This document shows positions 1 to 6,137 of a DNA stretch of 20,082 nt, piece after piece. The stretch is from the IMG/VR virus record IMGVR_UViG_3300027970_000175, positions 1-20,082 of that record; one strand, given 5' to 3'. The notes beneath the pieces were generated by a model. It was not told the DNA's origin. It was given only the letters and a program-made list of their open reading frames with translations, and ran no database searches. The number at the start of each line of letters is the position of its first letter. Positions within the stretch are counted from its first letter, which is position 1. Both the position numbers and the translations under genes were made by a program. Source of the DNA: a virus.

Positions 1-18
1 CGATTTGGGGGCGTGTTG

Positions 19-49
19 CCCTAACGCTGACGCGGACCTAACGTTAGGG
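19..49. promoter_or_regulatory. Cluster of CCTAACG motifs, possible operator
   Basis: CCCTAACG lies at 19-26. CCTAACGTTAGG, a perfect 12-base palindrome, lies at 37-48 and extends to CGTTAGGG. A further partial copy, CGTTAG, is at 130-135. Such a half-site plus palindrome arrangement is typical of a protein binding site, but no regulator or start site is identified. The call as an operator is inference. Confidence 0.35.
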
Positions 50-68
50 TGGAGGAGGGCGGCAAATG

Positions 69-120
69 GCCTGACCCTCATCCTTGCCGCTAAAATCACT
101 TGATGTCGCTGCCTGACCCT
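69..120 (+). repeat. Direct repeat GCCTGACCCT, two copies 42 bases apart
   Basis: Identical ten-base copies lie at 69-78 and 111-120. The 42-base distance is close to four helical turns, so two proteins bound there would face the same side of the DNA. The repeat lies in the non-coding stretch 1-279, where I see no gene. Its function is unknown. Confidence 0.45.
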
Positions 121-156
121 AAAATGGGGCGTTAGTCCTGTTTAGGAGAACGCCCC
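117..156 (-). terminator. Hairpin with T-run on the minus strand
   Basis: GGGGCGTT (126-133) pairs with AACGCCCC (149-156), and inside it TCCT (136-139) pairs with AGGA (144-147) around a GTTT loop. Read on the minus strand the stem is followed by ATTTTAGGG, a short T-run. There is no T-run on the plus side. It could end transcription of the minus-strand gene at 742-518, although it lies some 360 bases beyond that gene. Confidence 0.45.
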
Positions 157-279
157 GCGCTAGCGGCGCGCATTTCGCATTGCGACCCATACAACTTACC
201 CTCTCACGGCGGACATGCCCCCGTGCCGGGTGGCGTCCTGACCTGCCATCGTCCCCCGAACACAAGCAGGGGTTCGGGA

Positions 280-606
280 ATGACACATCAATGGCCGGAC
301 GATCACGTCAAGGCGTTCGAGATTGCGCGGGCGGGGGCGCCCGAAGATCACGAAGCCGAAGTGCAGAAGCGTGTCGACGACGCTGTCGCTGCCTTCAAGT
401 TGTCGCTTGCCGAAGCAAGGGGGTGTGGGCGTTGTCCGTGGATAGATTGGGCTACGGGCAAGCCTGCCGACCCGCAGCCGATTGCGATGCCGCCTGCCGA
501 TGATGTCCTGGATATCCTTAGAGGCCTGAAGACAGTCGTAGGCGGTCAAGTCGTTCCCGTGTCTCCGCAGCAAGCCGATCCCCGCGCAACTCAATCTGAT
601 AGTTGA
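280..606 (+). CDS. Small hypothetical protein, 108 aa
   Basis: I do not recognise this family. The reading frame is open further upstream (to 223), but ATG 280 is preferred because AGGGG at about 268-272 gives a ribosome site at normal spacing and the protein then begins MTHQWPDDHVKAF. The N-terminal half is a charged helix-forming segment. It is followed by a compact motif, GCGRCPWIDWATGKP, with a Cys-x-x-Cys pair (residues about 48-51) and two tryptophans. The C-terminal 25 residues look disordered and overlap the convergent minus-strand gene by 89 bases, so the true end or even the gene is less certain there. The Cys pair could bind metal, but two cysteines alone are not enough to say so. 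It is the first plus-strand gene in the window and is separated from the head operon by a terminator, so it may be cargo and not a virion protein. Confidence 0.5.
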   Translation: MTHQWPDDHVKAFEIARAGAPEDHEAEVQKRVDDAVAAFKLSLAEARGCGRCPWIDWATGKPADPQPIAMPPADDVLDILRGLKTVVGGQVVPVSPQQADPRATQSDS

Positions 607-742
607 GTTCTCGTCTGATGCTGCCGGCTAGGGCGGCGTCATGGCTGATGATGCCTCTCAGTACGCTAGCCGCTAGGATCATGAACGCTTCGGTGGCGGG
701 GTCGTCGTTCGGTTCGTTGTTCTGCTTGGTTTCTTTGCTCAT
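518..742 (-). CDS. Small minus-strand hypothetical protein, 74 aa (moron-like)
   Basis: This is the only well-supported minus-strand gene in the window. Reading on the minus strand, GGAGAAG lies just ahead of the ATG at 742 with good spacing. The protein starts MSKETKQNNEPNDD, a disordered acidic-polar head, followed by a likely helical segment with a hydrophobic stretch (AFMILAASVLRGII) and a charged amphipathic end rich in Arg, Glu and Leu. No catalytic motif is visible and the family is unknown to me. Its 3' end overlaps the end of the convergent plus-strand gene. It is bracketed by a bidirectional terminator on its upstream side (794-831) and a minus-type terminator hairpin beyond its end (117-156). 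A single gene with opposite orientation and its own terminators inside a late region resembles the phage cargo genes called morons. No good promoter could be recognised. Confidence 0.55.
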   Translation of the reverse strand: MSKETKQNNEPNDDPATEAFMILAASVLRGIISHDAALAGSIRRELNYQIELRGDRLAAETRERLDRLRLSSGL

Positions 743-793
743 CGTCTTCTCCGGTCGCGCTATTGATTCGCACTCCGCACTCTACCGGAAAGC

Positions 794-831
794 AAAAGGC
801 CCGGACGCTCCCGCAGCGTGCCGGGCCTTTT
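794..831. terminator. Strong bidirectional intrinsic terminator
   Basis: AAAAGGCCCGG (794-804) is perfectly complementary to CCGGGCCTTTT (821-831). An inner stem ACGCT/AGCGT (805-809 with 815-819) extends it, with loop CCCGC and one unpaired G at 820. The A-run and T-run flanks make it work in both directions. It isolates the small genes on the left from the head operon on the right. Confidence 0.85.
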
Positions 832-860
832 CGCGTCTGCGTCCCATAAATCATCCCCCA

Positions 861-882
861 GGGGGCAGGTGCCCCCGCTCCG
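861..882. promoter_or_regulatory. GGGGGCA/TGCCCCC palindrome upstream of the head operon
   Basis: GGGGGCA (861-867) and TGCCCCC (870-876) are perfect inverted repeats, followed by GCTCCG (877-882). The same palindrome plus GCTCCG recurs at 5746-5767, and a degenerate copy lies at 12780-12795. All three stand 37 to 80 bases ahead of the first gene of a block. It may be a binding site for a late regulator or an RNA hairpin. Which one cannot be decided from sequence. Confidence 0.45.
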
Positions 883-912
883 CGATCTGCGCTGCTCGTG
901 CAGTGTCGCGTC

Positions 913-1911
913 ATGAGCAAAAAACGCGAATACATGACCATCAGGACGGCCCTCAATGCCAGCGGCGACGCGGCACCGGAGTGGATCGAGCTATTGCCTG
1001 CTGGGCCTCAGATCATCGGGCGTGATGGCCGGTCGTGGCGCATGACCGATCCTGACGTTGTGATCGCGGCCAGCCGCGCCAACGGCGCGATCCACATCGA
1101 CTATGAGCACGCTAGCGAGACCAAGGCGTCCAAGGGCGACGAGGCCCCGGCTGCCGGTTGGGTGTCAGAACTGGAAGCGCGCAACGGCGCGATCTGGGGT
1201 CGTGTCGAGTGGACGCCGCGCGCGGCCAATATGATTTCGTCGCGTGAGTACCGGTTCCTCTCGCCCGTGTTCGTGTTCGACACCGGCAACCTGCAAATCC
1301 TCAGCCTCGTTTCGGCGGGTCTCACCAACCGGCCCAATCTCGACATGACCGCGCTCAATCGCGCCGAAGACAACCCCGACCCCGCAACAGGAAAGCCCCT
1401 CATGAACATCGAACAGATCAAGGCGCTCAATCGCTCGCTCGGCCTTGCCGAAGAAGCCAGCCCAGCCGCCACGCAGGCAGCCGTCGACGCACTCAAGGCC
1501 AGTACGGCCACCGCGCTGAACGCCGCGCAGTCTCCCTCGCTCGACCGGTTCGTGCCGCGCGCCGACTTTGATGCGCTCAAGGTGCGCGCCGAGACGAGCG
1601 AGACCGCGCTGAACAAAATCAAGACCGATGGTCTGACCGCTGAAATCAACGCCGCTGTCGACGCAGCGGTTGCTGCCGGCAAGATCACGCCCGCCACGAA
1701 GGACTATCACATCGCGAGCTGCAAGGCCGCTGGCGGGGTCACTGCCTTCAAGGCCTACGTCGACGCCACGCCATCGCTGACCGGCGCGTCTGTGCTCGAC
1801 AAGAAAGACCCGCCCAACACCGGCACCGGCGCGCTGACCGCCGACGAGATCGCGGTCTGCCGCAATCTCGGCATGTCGGAAGCTGATTTCCAAAAGGCGA
1901 AAGCCGCCTAA
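913..1911 (+). CDS. I: Mu gpI-like prohead protease/scaffold precursor
   Basis: This is the Mu I family: a prohead protease that matures the capsid and whose C-terminal part serves as scaffold. It is 332 aa from the ATG at 913, close to the Mu protein's size. The N-terminal half (to about residue 160) carries the family signature: AIHIDYEHAS near residue 65, then PAAGWVSELEARNG, WGRVEWTPRA and YRFLSPVFVFD. The C-terminal half is Ala- and Lys-rich and helical, as expected of a scaffold. The start is uncertain: GTG 898, ATG 913 and ATG 934 are in frame and none has a clear ribosome site. An internal in-frame ATG at 1402 has a strong one. The gene opens the head operon after the terminator at 794-831, and the portal and terminase normally next to it are not in the window. 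Confidence 0.9.
   Translation: MSKKREYMTIRTALNASGDAAPEWIELLPAGPQIIGRDGRSWRMTDPDVVIAASRANGAIHIDYEHASETKASKGDEAPAAGWVSELEARNGAIWGRVEWTPRAANMISSREYRFLSPVFVFDTGNLQILSLVSAGLTNRPNLDMTALNRAEDNPDPATGKPLMNIEQIKALNRSLGLAEEASPAATQAAVDALKASTATALNAAQSPSLDRFVPRADFDALKVRAETSETALNKIKTDGLTAEINAAVDAAVAAGKITPATKDYHIASCKAAGGVTAFKAYVDATPSLTGASVLDKKDPPNTGTGALTADEIAVCRNLGMSEADFQKAKAA
1389..1395 (+). promoter_or_regulatory. Internal ribosome binding site of the nested scaffold
   Basis: AGGAAAG sits six bases ahead of an in-frame ATG at 1402 inside the protease gene. This is better than any signal at the gene's own start. It marks an independent translation start, as in Mu where gene Z begins inside gene I. Confidence 0.65.
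1402..1911 (+). CDS. Nested scaffold protein (Mu gpZ equivalent)
   Basis: This is an in-frame internal start within the gpI-like gene, giving a 169-aa product that starts MNIEQIKALNRSLGL and shares the protease's C-terminus. In Mu the scaffold Z is made in this way from the 3' half of I, so that the capsid assembles on many scaffolds and few proteases. Here the start follows AGGAAAG at ideal spacing and sits just after the linker (EDNPDPATGKP) that separates the protease domain from the helical Ala/Lys-rich region. The product has the expected scaffold character: coiled-coil-like helices (residues about 15-110) and a small C-terminal globular end (ADEIAVCRNLGMSEADF). The assignment rests on position, frame and ribosome site. 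Confidence 0.65.
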   Translation: MNIEQIKALNRSLGLAEEASPAATQAAVDALKASTATALNAAQSPSLDRFVPRADFDALKVRAETSETALNKIKTDGLTAEINAAVDAAVAAGKITPATKDYHIASCKAAGGVTAFKAYVDATPSLTGASVLDKKDPPNTGTGALTADEIAVCRNLGMSEADFQKAKAA

Positions 1912-1944
1912 CCCGAATACCCCCCCAGCGAGACGTACCGCGTA

Positions 1945-1990
1945 GAGGGGCTGCACAGGTAACCAGCGTCGCAGCCCCTCATCCCCTTTT
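1945..1990 (+). terminator. Hairpin after the protease gene
   Basis: GAGGGGCTGC (1945-1954) pairs perfectly with GCAGCCCCTC (1971-1980) around a 16-base loop, followed by ATCCCCTTTT. The T-run is short and delayed, so it may be a partial terminator or an RNA processing and stability hairpin between the protease/scaffold and the highly expressed capsid genes. Confidence 0.6.
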
Positions 1991-2016
1991 CAAACCCGCC
2001 TCATAGGATGCTTCCC

Positions 2017-2421
2017 ATGGCAGCACTGACCAAAGACCGATCCACCCCCGCCCGCGACGGCACCTACCGCGAGTTCCCCGTCAAGGCCGGCGTCAAGATT
2101 TTCGCTGGCGCGCAGATGGTCCACACCGGCGGCTTTGCCAAGCCCGGCGTGACCGGCGTTGGCCTGACCGCCATCGGTCGCGCCGACCACTTCGTCGACA
2201 ACACCAACGGTGCCGATGGCGACGTGGCCGTTCGCGTCCAGCGCGGCAAGGCGTTCCGCTACGACAACCTCGCGACTGACCTCGTGCCGCGCAGTGCCAT
2301 CGGCGGCACTTGCTACATCGTCGACGACAACACCGTTGCCGCCACCCACGGCGTCAATACCCGCTCCGCCGCTGGCACCGTCGTCGATGTCGATGACGAC
2401 GGCGTGTGGGTTCAGGTCTGA
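2017..2421 (+). CDS. Capsid cement/decoration-like protein, 134 aa
   Basis: It occupies the slot between protease and major head protein where Mu-like and other phages carry a small capsid-stabilising protein. ATG 2017 is chosen (MAALTKDRSTPARDG) because AGGA at about 2004-2007 fits it, whereas the ATG at 2008 overlaps that site. The protein is beta-rich with many glycines and valines. It has the usual features of cement proteins: an early Thr/Arg polar head, a KAGVKIFAGAQM strand (residues about 24-35), a central GRADHFVDNTNGADGD loop and a final VDVDDDGVWVQV strand. This resembles the DUF2190 or head-decoration style of fold, but I rely on pattern and position, not on an alignment. Cement proteins bind the outer capsid surface after expansion. 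Confidence 0.65.
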   Translation: MAALTKDRSTPARDGTYREFPVKAGVKIFAGAQMVHTGGFAKPGVTGVGLTAIGRADHFVDNTNGADGDVAVRVQRGKAFRYDNLATDLVPRSAIGGTCYIVDDNTVAATHGVNTRSAAGTVVDVDDDGVWVQV

Positions 2422-2501
2422 TCTGACCCTCTGACGTTCCACTAGCCCGGCGCGGATTGCGCAGGGACTACCGTTTTCAATCTTGCAAAAGGCATAAGCC
2501 G

Positions 2502-3398
2502 ATGATCATCAATCAAGGCAATCTCGCGAACCTGTTCATCGGCTACAAAGCCGCATTCAACAACGGGTTTGATGGCGTCAAGCCGAGCTATACGCGGATA
2601 GCGACCGTGGTCCCGTCGACCACTAAGTCGGAAAAATATGCTTGGCTCGGGCAAGCCCCGCGCATCCGCGAATGGCTCGGCGACCGCGTCGTCACCAACA
2701 TCTCGGCACACGACTACTCCATTGCCAACAAGAGCTTCGAGAGCACGATTGCGGTCGACCGCGACGATATCGAAGACGACAGCTTCGGCGTCTATGCGCC
2801 GCTGATGACAGAACTTGGCCGCTCCATCGCCGTATTCCCTGACGAGTTGGTGTTCGGCATCTTGAGCCGGGGCTTTACGGAAACCTGCTACGACAAGCAG
2901 CCGATGTTCTCGGCGAACCACCCTGTCACGAACGAAAAGGGCAAGGAAGTCGCCGTCTCGAACATGCAGGCTGGCGCGTCTGCGCCGTGGTTCCTGCTCG
3001 ATACCAGTCGCGCCCTGAAGCCGGTCATCTTCCAGAACCGCCGGAAGTTCGACTTTATCGCGAAAACGGACCCCAAGACCTCCGATGAAGTGTTCAACAC
3101 CAAGCAGTTCATTTACGGCACCGATGGCCGCTGCAACGTTGGTTTCGGCTTCTGGCAGATGGCGTTCGGGAGCAAGGCAGCGCTCACGAAAGAGAACTTC
3201 CGCGCGGCCCGCACCGCCATGATGAACATGACCGGCGACAATGGCCGTCCGCTTGGCCTCACGCCCAACCTGCTCGTCGTCGGTACGTCGAACTCTGATG
3301 CCGCCCGCGACATCATCCTCGCCGAACGGCTGCCGAACGGCGCGACCAACACCGACCGCAACTTGGTCGAGATTTTCCAGACCCCTTGGCTGGCCTGA
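2502..3398 (+). CDS. T: Mu gpT-like major head protein
   Basis: The 298-aa protein matches the Mu major head subunit family (Mu gpT is about 305 aa). Family features include the N-terminal MIINQGNLANLFIGYKAAF, the segment KYAWLGQAPRIREWLGDR (residues about 45-62), SFESTIAVDRDDIEDDSFGVY (about 77-97), and MFSANHP followed by NLLVVGTSNSDAARDII near the C-terminus. The ATG at 2502 is preferred over the upstream ATG 2457 because homologues begin at MIINQ and AAAAGG lies at about 2487-2492. It forms the capsid shell using the scaffold and protease encoded just upstream. The 191-base gap after it holds two hairpins. Confidence 0.93.
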   Translation: MIINQGNLANLFIGYKAAFNNGFDGVKPSYTRIATVVPSTTKSEKYAWLGQAPRIREWLGDRVVTNISAHDYSIANKSFESTIAVDRDDIEDDSFGVYAPLMTELGRSIAVFPDELVFGILSRGFTETCYDKQPMFSANHPVTNEKGKEVAVSNMQAGASAPWFLLDTSRALKPVIFQNRRKFDFIAKTDPKTSDEVFNTKQFIYGTDGRCNVGFGFWQMAFGSKAALTKENFRAARTAMMNMTGDNGRPLGLTPNLLVVGTSNSDAARDIILAERLPNGATNTDRNLVEIFQTPWLA

Positions 3399-3417
3399 TC
3401 TAGGCCCGCCCACGACC

Positions 3418-3433
3418 TGCCCTTGCGGGCAGT
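3418..3433 (+). other. Short perfect hairpin after the major head gene
   Basis: CTGCCC (3418-3423) pairs with GGGCAG (3428-3433) around TTGC, about 20 bases after the head gene's stop codon. No T-run follows. This would fit an mRNA 3' stability hairpin rather than a terminator. Confidence 0.45.
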
Positions 3434-3532
3434 AACCGGGACGCCCCGTATGAGGCGTGACTAGGGGGAGAGACCCCACCTGTTTTGTAGCGTCCGTTGC
3501 GTTCCGCGTCCCCGTCCCCCGCACGGGCTGAC

Positions 3533-3570
3533 GGCCCGGCGGTCTGACCCCGCCGCCGGGTCCGTTTCTT
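3533..3570 (+). terminator. Terminator-like hairpin before the gp36 gene
   Basis: GGCCCGGCGG (3533-3542) pairs with CCGCCGGGTC (3553-3562, with one G-T pair), followed by CGTTTCTT. It could act as a partial terminator that lowers expression of the connector and tail genes relative to the major head protein. The rest of the gap 3399-3589 contains no convincing gene. Confidence 0.5.
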
Positions 3571-3589
3571 GTCCTGAAAGAGCCCCGCC

Positions 3590-4048
3590 ATGCCCTATGC
3601 CAGCGAACAGGACATCATCGACATTTACGGCGCACCCCGGCTCGACATGCTGGCCGATCTGTCCGCCGATGGCGTGCGCGACGCAGCCAAGATCGAGCGG
3701 GCGCTGAACACTGCCTCCGACGTGATCGACGGCTATATCTCCAACCGCTATGCGCTGCCGTTGCCGCGCGCCTCAGGCGTGCTGCGCGATTGCTGCGTTT
3801 CCATCGCCGTCTACCGCATGGCGAGCGACCCCACCCTGATGGGCGAGGATGTGCGCCAGCGCTACGAAGACGCGATTGCGTTTTTGAAAGACGTGGCCAA
3901 GGGCGTCGCCGGTTTGGGCAGCATTCCAACCAGCGCGCAATCGGCTGCTGCGGCTGCCGCTGGCAACCCGCCTATGTCGTCGCCGCAAACCGTCCTCGTC
4001 GAAAGCACGCCGCGCCTGTTTGGCCGCGACCTGCTGCGGAGGTTGTGA
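3590..4048 (+). CDS. gp36-like head-tail connector (DUF1320 family)
   Basis: The 152-aa protein has the hallmark start of the Mu gp36 (gene J) family: MPYASEQDIIDIYG, then AAKIERALNTASDVIDGYISNRYALPL (residues about 36-62) and CVSIAVYRMASD. These form a helical bundle typical of head completion or adaptor proteins that sit under the portal. The C-terminal end (from about 105) is an Ala/Ser-rich linker followed by PRLFGRDLLRRL, the usual family ending. GAAAGAG upstream of the ATG acts as ribosome site. The stop codon shares a base with the start of the next small gene (TGATG), so translation is probably coupled. Confidence 0.88.
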   Translation: MPYASEQDIIDIYGAPRLDMLADLSADGVRDAAKIERALNTASDVIDGYISNRYALPLPRASGVLRDCCVSIAVYRMASDPTLMGEDVRQRYEDAIAFLKDVAKGVAGLGSIPTSAQSAAAAAAGNPPMSSPQTVLVESTPRLFGRDLLRRL

Positions 4049-4158
4049 TGGGCTGCCCCGTCCATATCGTCTGGCGTGACGGTGTTGCCGGGTCCATCGC
4101 GCGCATCTGCGTCATGGTGGTTGGCATCGCGCTGCTTGTCGCGGGGCACCGCCCATGA
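4048..4158 (+). CDS. 36-aa single-span membrane peptide
   Basis: This very small gene fits exactly between its neighbours: its ATG overlaps the previous stop (TGATG) and its stop overlaps the next start (ATGA). A strong GGAGG ribosome site (4038-4042) precedes it. The peptide begins MGCPVHIVWRDG, and residues 20-33 (ICVMVVGIALLVAG) form a short hydrophobic span, ending in HRP. The double coupling and strong ribosome site argue that it is translated, although it may also help reinitiate translation of the next gene. In P2 the lysis genes lie between head completion and tail completion genes, which is where this one sits. A holin-like or lysis-regulating role is thus possible but is inference. 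No endolysin is seen beside it. Confidence 0.6.
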   Translation: MGCPVHIVWRDGVAGSIARICVMVVGIALLVAGHRP

Positions 4159-4646
4159 CCGGCGTCGTGATCGATGTCACGATGGGCGGCGGCACGTTTG
4201 ACCGCCTCGCGCGTCAGGTCGGCAATCTCGCGCCCCTTAATCGCACGCTTGTGCTCGATGGTCTTGGCCAGATCGGCGAGATGCAGACCAAGCGCCGGAT
4301 CGCGTCTGAGAAGGCCGCGCCGAACGGCACGCCGTGGCGTCCTAACCGCCGTGGCACGTCGATCCTCGTCCAACAGGGTTTCCTGCGCGACAGCATCCAT
4401 CACGCCGTCCAGGGCAGCGCCGCCGTCCGCTGGGGATCAAACCTCGTCTATGCCGCGATCCATCAGACCGGCGGGACGATCCTGCCGACGAGTGGCCGCT
4501 TCCTCGTCTTTCGTGCGGGCGATCGCATGGTGTTTGCAACCAGCGTCACCATCCCGGCGCGTCCCTATCTCGGCATCAGTGCGGCCAACCGCGCGCAAAT
4601 GGAACGCCACCTCGTGACCCTGATCGGGAGACAGCTCAATGGTTGA
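4155..4646 (+). CDS. Virion morphogenesis protein (Mu gpG / P2 gpS family)
   Basis: The 163-aa protein belongs to the phage virion morphogenesis family that includes Mu gpG and P2 tail completion protein S. Supporting features are LDGLGQIGEMQTKRRIASE near residues 36-54, PNGTPWRPNRRG (about 57-68), the ILVQQGFLRDSIHH segment (about 70-83), WGSNLVYAAIHQTGG (about 93-107) and the terminal IPARPYLGIS. In Mu the gene precedes I. Here it lies between the gp36 and gp37 genes, a position more like P2's R-S pair, so a tail completion or head-tail joining role is likelier. It overlaps its upstream neighbour by ATGA and its downstream neighbour by 8 bases. Confidence 0.88.
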   Translation: MTGVVIDVTMGGGTFDRLARQVGNLAPLNRTLVLDGLGQIGEMQTKRRIASEKAAPNGTPWRPNRRGTSILVQQGFLRDSIHHAVQGSAAVRWGSNLVYAAIHQTGGTILPTSGRFLVFRAGDRMVFATSVTIPARPYLGISAANRAQMERHLVTLIGRQLNG

Positions 4647-5187
4647 CCAAATCGCGCCGCCGACCACCGGCAACTTCAACCGCTTTCATGAGGCCGTTAC
4701 GGCTGATTTGAAGGCGGCTTTAACCGGCGTTGCCGTGGACGAGCATTTCGGCCCGTTCGAGCTGGACGAATTGAAATCCTACGCCGTCAAAGCGCCAGCC
4801 GTCCGCGTGTCGATTGCCGGGCCGTCGCACACCGAAGCACTGCCGACCGGCACCCGCGAGGCGCATCTGGTCGTTGCCGCGTTCGTGGTGACCAAGGCCG
4901 CGCCGAACTGGCCAGCGCACAAATCTGCAATGGACCTCGCCGAGCGGATCGCGGCGCGCATCCATCGCCGCACGTTCGGCCTCACGTTCGTCGAGCCGCC
5001 CCGCGATGTGATCATCGAAAACCTCTACAGCGGCAAGCTGCGCGAGTTCTCGGGCGGCGTCGCGCTGTTTTCGGTGTCGTGGACGCAGCGGGTGCAGTTC
5101 GGCCTTGAGACCGCGCCACTGCCAGTCGCTGCCCCACCCCTGCCCGACGACTTCGTGTTCGAACCGGAGGTTGACCTCAATGTCTGA
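4639..5187 (+). CDS. gp37-like tail terminator (DUF1834 family)
   Basis: The 182-aa protein resembles the Mu gp37 (gene K) family, thought to cap the tail tube and join it to the head. It opens with a helix that is typical of the family (NRFHEAVTADLKAALT), then KAPAVRVSIAGPS, a central LVVAAFVVTKAA strand (about 74-87), a helix with SAMDLAERIAARIHRRTFG (about 96-114) and VSWTQRVQFG near residues 148-157. The last 30 residues are Pro-rich and probably disordered. GGGAG at about 4625-4629 precedes the ATG. The gene overlaps both neighbours by 8 bases, which suggests coupled translation. Confidence 0.8.
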   Translation: MVDQIAPPTTGNFNRFHEAVTADLKAALTGVAVDEHFGPFELDELKSYAVKAPAVRVSIAGPSHTEALPTGTREAHLVVAAFVVTKAAPNWPAHKSAMDLAERIAARIHRRTFGLTFVEPPRDVIIENLYSGKLREFSGGVALFSVSWTQRVQFGLETAPLPVAAPPLPDDFVFEPEVDLNV

Positions 5188-5737
5188 GTTGGACGAAATC
5201 TACTACCGGCTGGCCGAGCTGGAACGCGGTCAACGCAACATCATCCGGTTCGTCGAGGTTGACGAGGTCGACGCGGCGAAGGGCACGGCTCAAGCCACGG
5301 ATCGCGGCGGCGGTGAGGGTAAAGACCTTCCGCTGCCGATGCTGCCGTGGGCCGAAGTTGGCGCGCCTCAAGCGGGCGGCAACGGCACGACGTGGCGTCC
5401 GCCAGCCAAAGGTCAGCGGATGATGTTGATCAGCCCCTCCGGGCGGCTCGCCGAGGGCATGCTGTTTCCGGCCTCGTTTTCAAACGCCGCCGGTCAGCCG
5501 TCGCAGAAAGGCGACGAGCATGTCGAGACGCGCGGCAAGACCCGCGTCACGTGGAGCGACAACAGCGCCACGATAGACCATGGCGGCATGACGTTTGTGA
5601 TGGCAGACGGCAAGGTGACGATCACCGCACCCAACATCGAACTGATAGGCCGGATGAAGTTCGTCGGCTTCATCGACCACGACGGCGCGATGGTGTCGAC
5701 CAAGGTCCACATCGACGCCAACGGCTTGCACCGCTAG
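5180..5737 (+). CDS. V: Baseplate spike/assembly protein V
   Basis: The 185-aa protein is a P2 gpV-like baseplate spike. Residues 1-100 form the OB-fold part: MSELDEIYYRLAELERGQRNI, then VDEVDAAKGTAQA and WRPPAKGQRMMLISPSGRLAEGM, the last being typical of the family. From about residue 120 short alternating strands (TRVTWSDNSATIDHGGMTFVMADGKVTITAPNIELIG in overlapping pieces) build the beta-helical spike that pierces the membrane. The C-terminus ends IDANGLHR. I do not see the His-x-His iron-binding motif described at the P2 spike tip, so the tip may be formed differently. Start ATG 5180 overlaps the previous gene by 8 bases, with GGAGG upstream (5166-5170). Confidence 0.85.
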   Translation: MSELDEIYYRLAELERGQRNIIRFVEVDEVDAAKGTAQATDRGGGEGKDLPLPMLPWAEVGAPQAGGNGTTWRPPAKGQRMMLISPSGRLAEGMLFPASFSNAAGQPSQKGDEHVETRGKTRVTWSDNSATIDHGGMTFVMADGKVTITAPNIELIGRMKFVGFIDHDGAMVSTKVHIDANGLHR

Positions 5738-5745
5738 CAGCCCTC

Positions 5746-5767
5746 GGGGGCATCTGCCCCCGCTCCG
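5746..5767. promoter_or_regulatory. Second GGGGGCA/TGCCCCC palindrome
   Basis: GGGGGCATCTGCCCCC occupies 5746-5761 and is followed by GCTCCG, as at 861-882. It lies just after the spike gene and about 80 bases ahead of the next start codon. It may be a regulator site or an RNA hairpin. Confidence 0.45.
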
Positions 5768-5790
5768 TTTCCCGAAAATCGCTGCCAAGG

Positions 5791-5818
5791 TTGCGTCGAA
5801 CACCGCCGTTCGACGCAA
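5791..5818 (+). other. Perfect 10-bp stem hairpin between V and the next gene
   Basis: TTGCGTCGAA (5791-5800) pairs with TTCGACGCAA (5809-5818) around an eight-base loop. There is no T-run after it, so an intrinsic terminator is unlikely. RNA processing or a protein binding site are possibilities. With the palindrome at 5746 it fills most of the 104-base gap. Confidence 0.55.
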
Positions 5819-5841
5819 TTCCAATCTGCAGCGAGACACCC

Positions 5842-6135
5842 ATGGTCAAGCCCACAGCATCAGTACCCGCAAAAGAGCTTTATGAAATCGTCCAGGGCTT
5901 CTGGCACCGGGGCGTCTTTGCCGCGACCGGCTTCAAGATCGCGCTCACCGAAGCGGAAGCCAAAAACCTGCTGACCGGCGGCAATGTCCGTCGGATCGCG
6001 GCCAACGATGCAACGCCCGTCGACCCCACCGATCCAGCACCTGCTGCAATCGCTCCCGCCCTCGTCACGGCCCCCGCCCCCGCCCCCGTCGCCGAAGCCG
6101 TCGCCGCCGCAGTCCCGTCCAAGAAGCGGGCCTGA
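5842..6135 (+). CDS. Small hypothetical protein between V and W, 97 aa
   Basis: I do not recognise a named family. The N-terminal 60 residues look folded: ELYEIVQGFWHRGVFAATG, then KIALTEAEAKNLLTGGNVRRI. This pattern (a strand, a turn with a small ligand-like GVF, and a helix TEAEAKNLL) occurs in several small phage proteins encoded near head or tail completion genes. The C-terminal 35 residues are almost all Ala, Pro and Val and end in KKRA, so they are probably a flexible, positively ended tail. ATG 5842 is chosen since it is the first in frame after the intergenic hairpins and has GAGA ahead of it. It is absent from the P2 gene order, in which V and W are adjacent. It may be a baseplate or tail accessory part. 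Confidence 0.7.
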   Translation: MVKPTASVPAKELYEIVQGFWHRGVFAATGFKIALTEAEAKNLLTGGNVRRIAANDATPVDPTDPAPAAIAPALVTAPAPAPVAEAVAAAVPSKKRA

Positions 6136-6137
6136 TC

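Noticed and set aside
100-125. Promoter-like TTGATG and TAAAAT ahead of the first gene
   Set aside because: The two boxes are only 14 bases apart, too close for a standard promoter.
2442-3524. Minus-strand open frame opposite the major head gene
   Set aside because: The plus-strand protein is a clear gpT relative. The reverse frame shows no family pattern.
3399-3589. Possible small gene in the gap after the head gene
   Set aside because: Only hairpins and short random frames are present, and no ribosome site fits a start.
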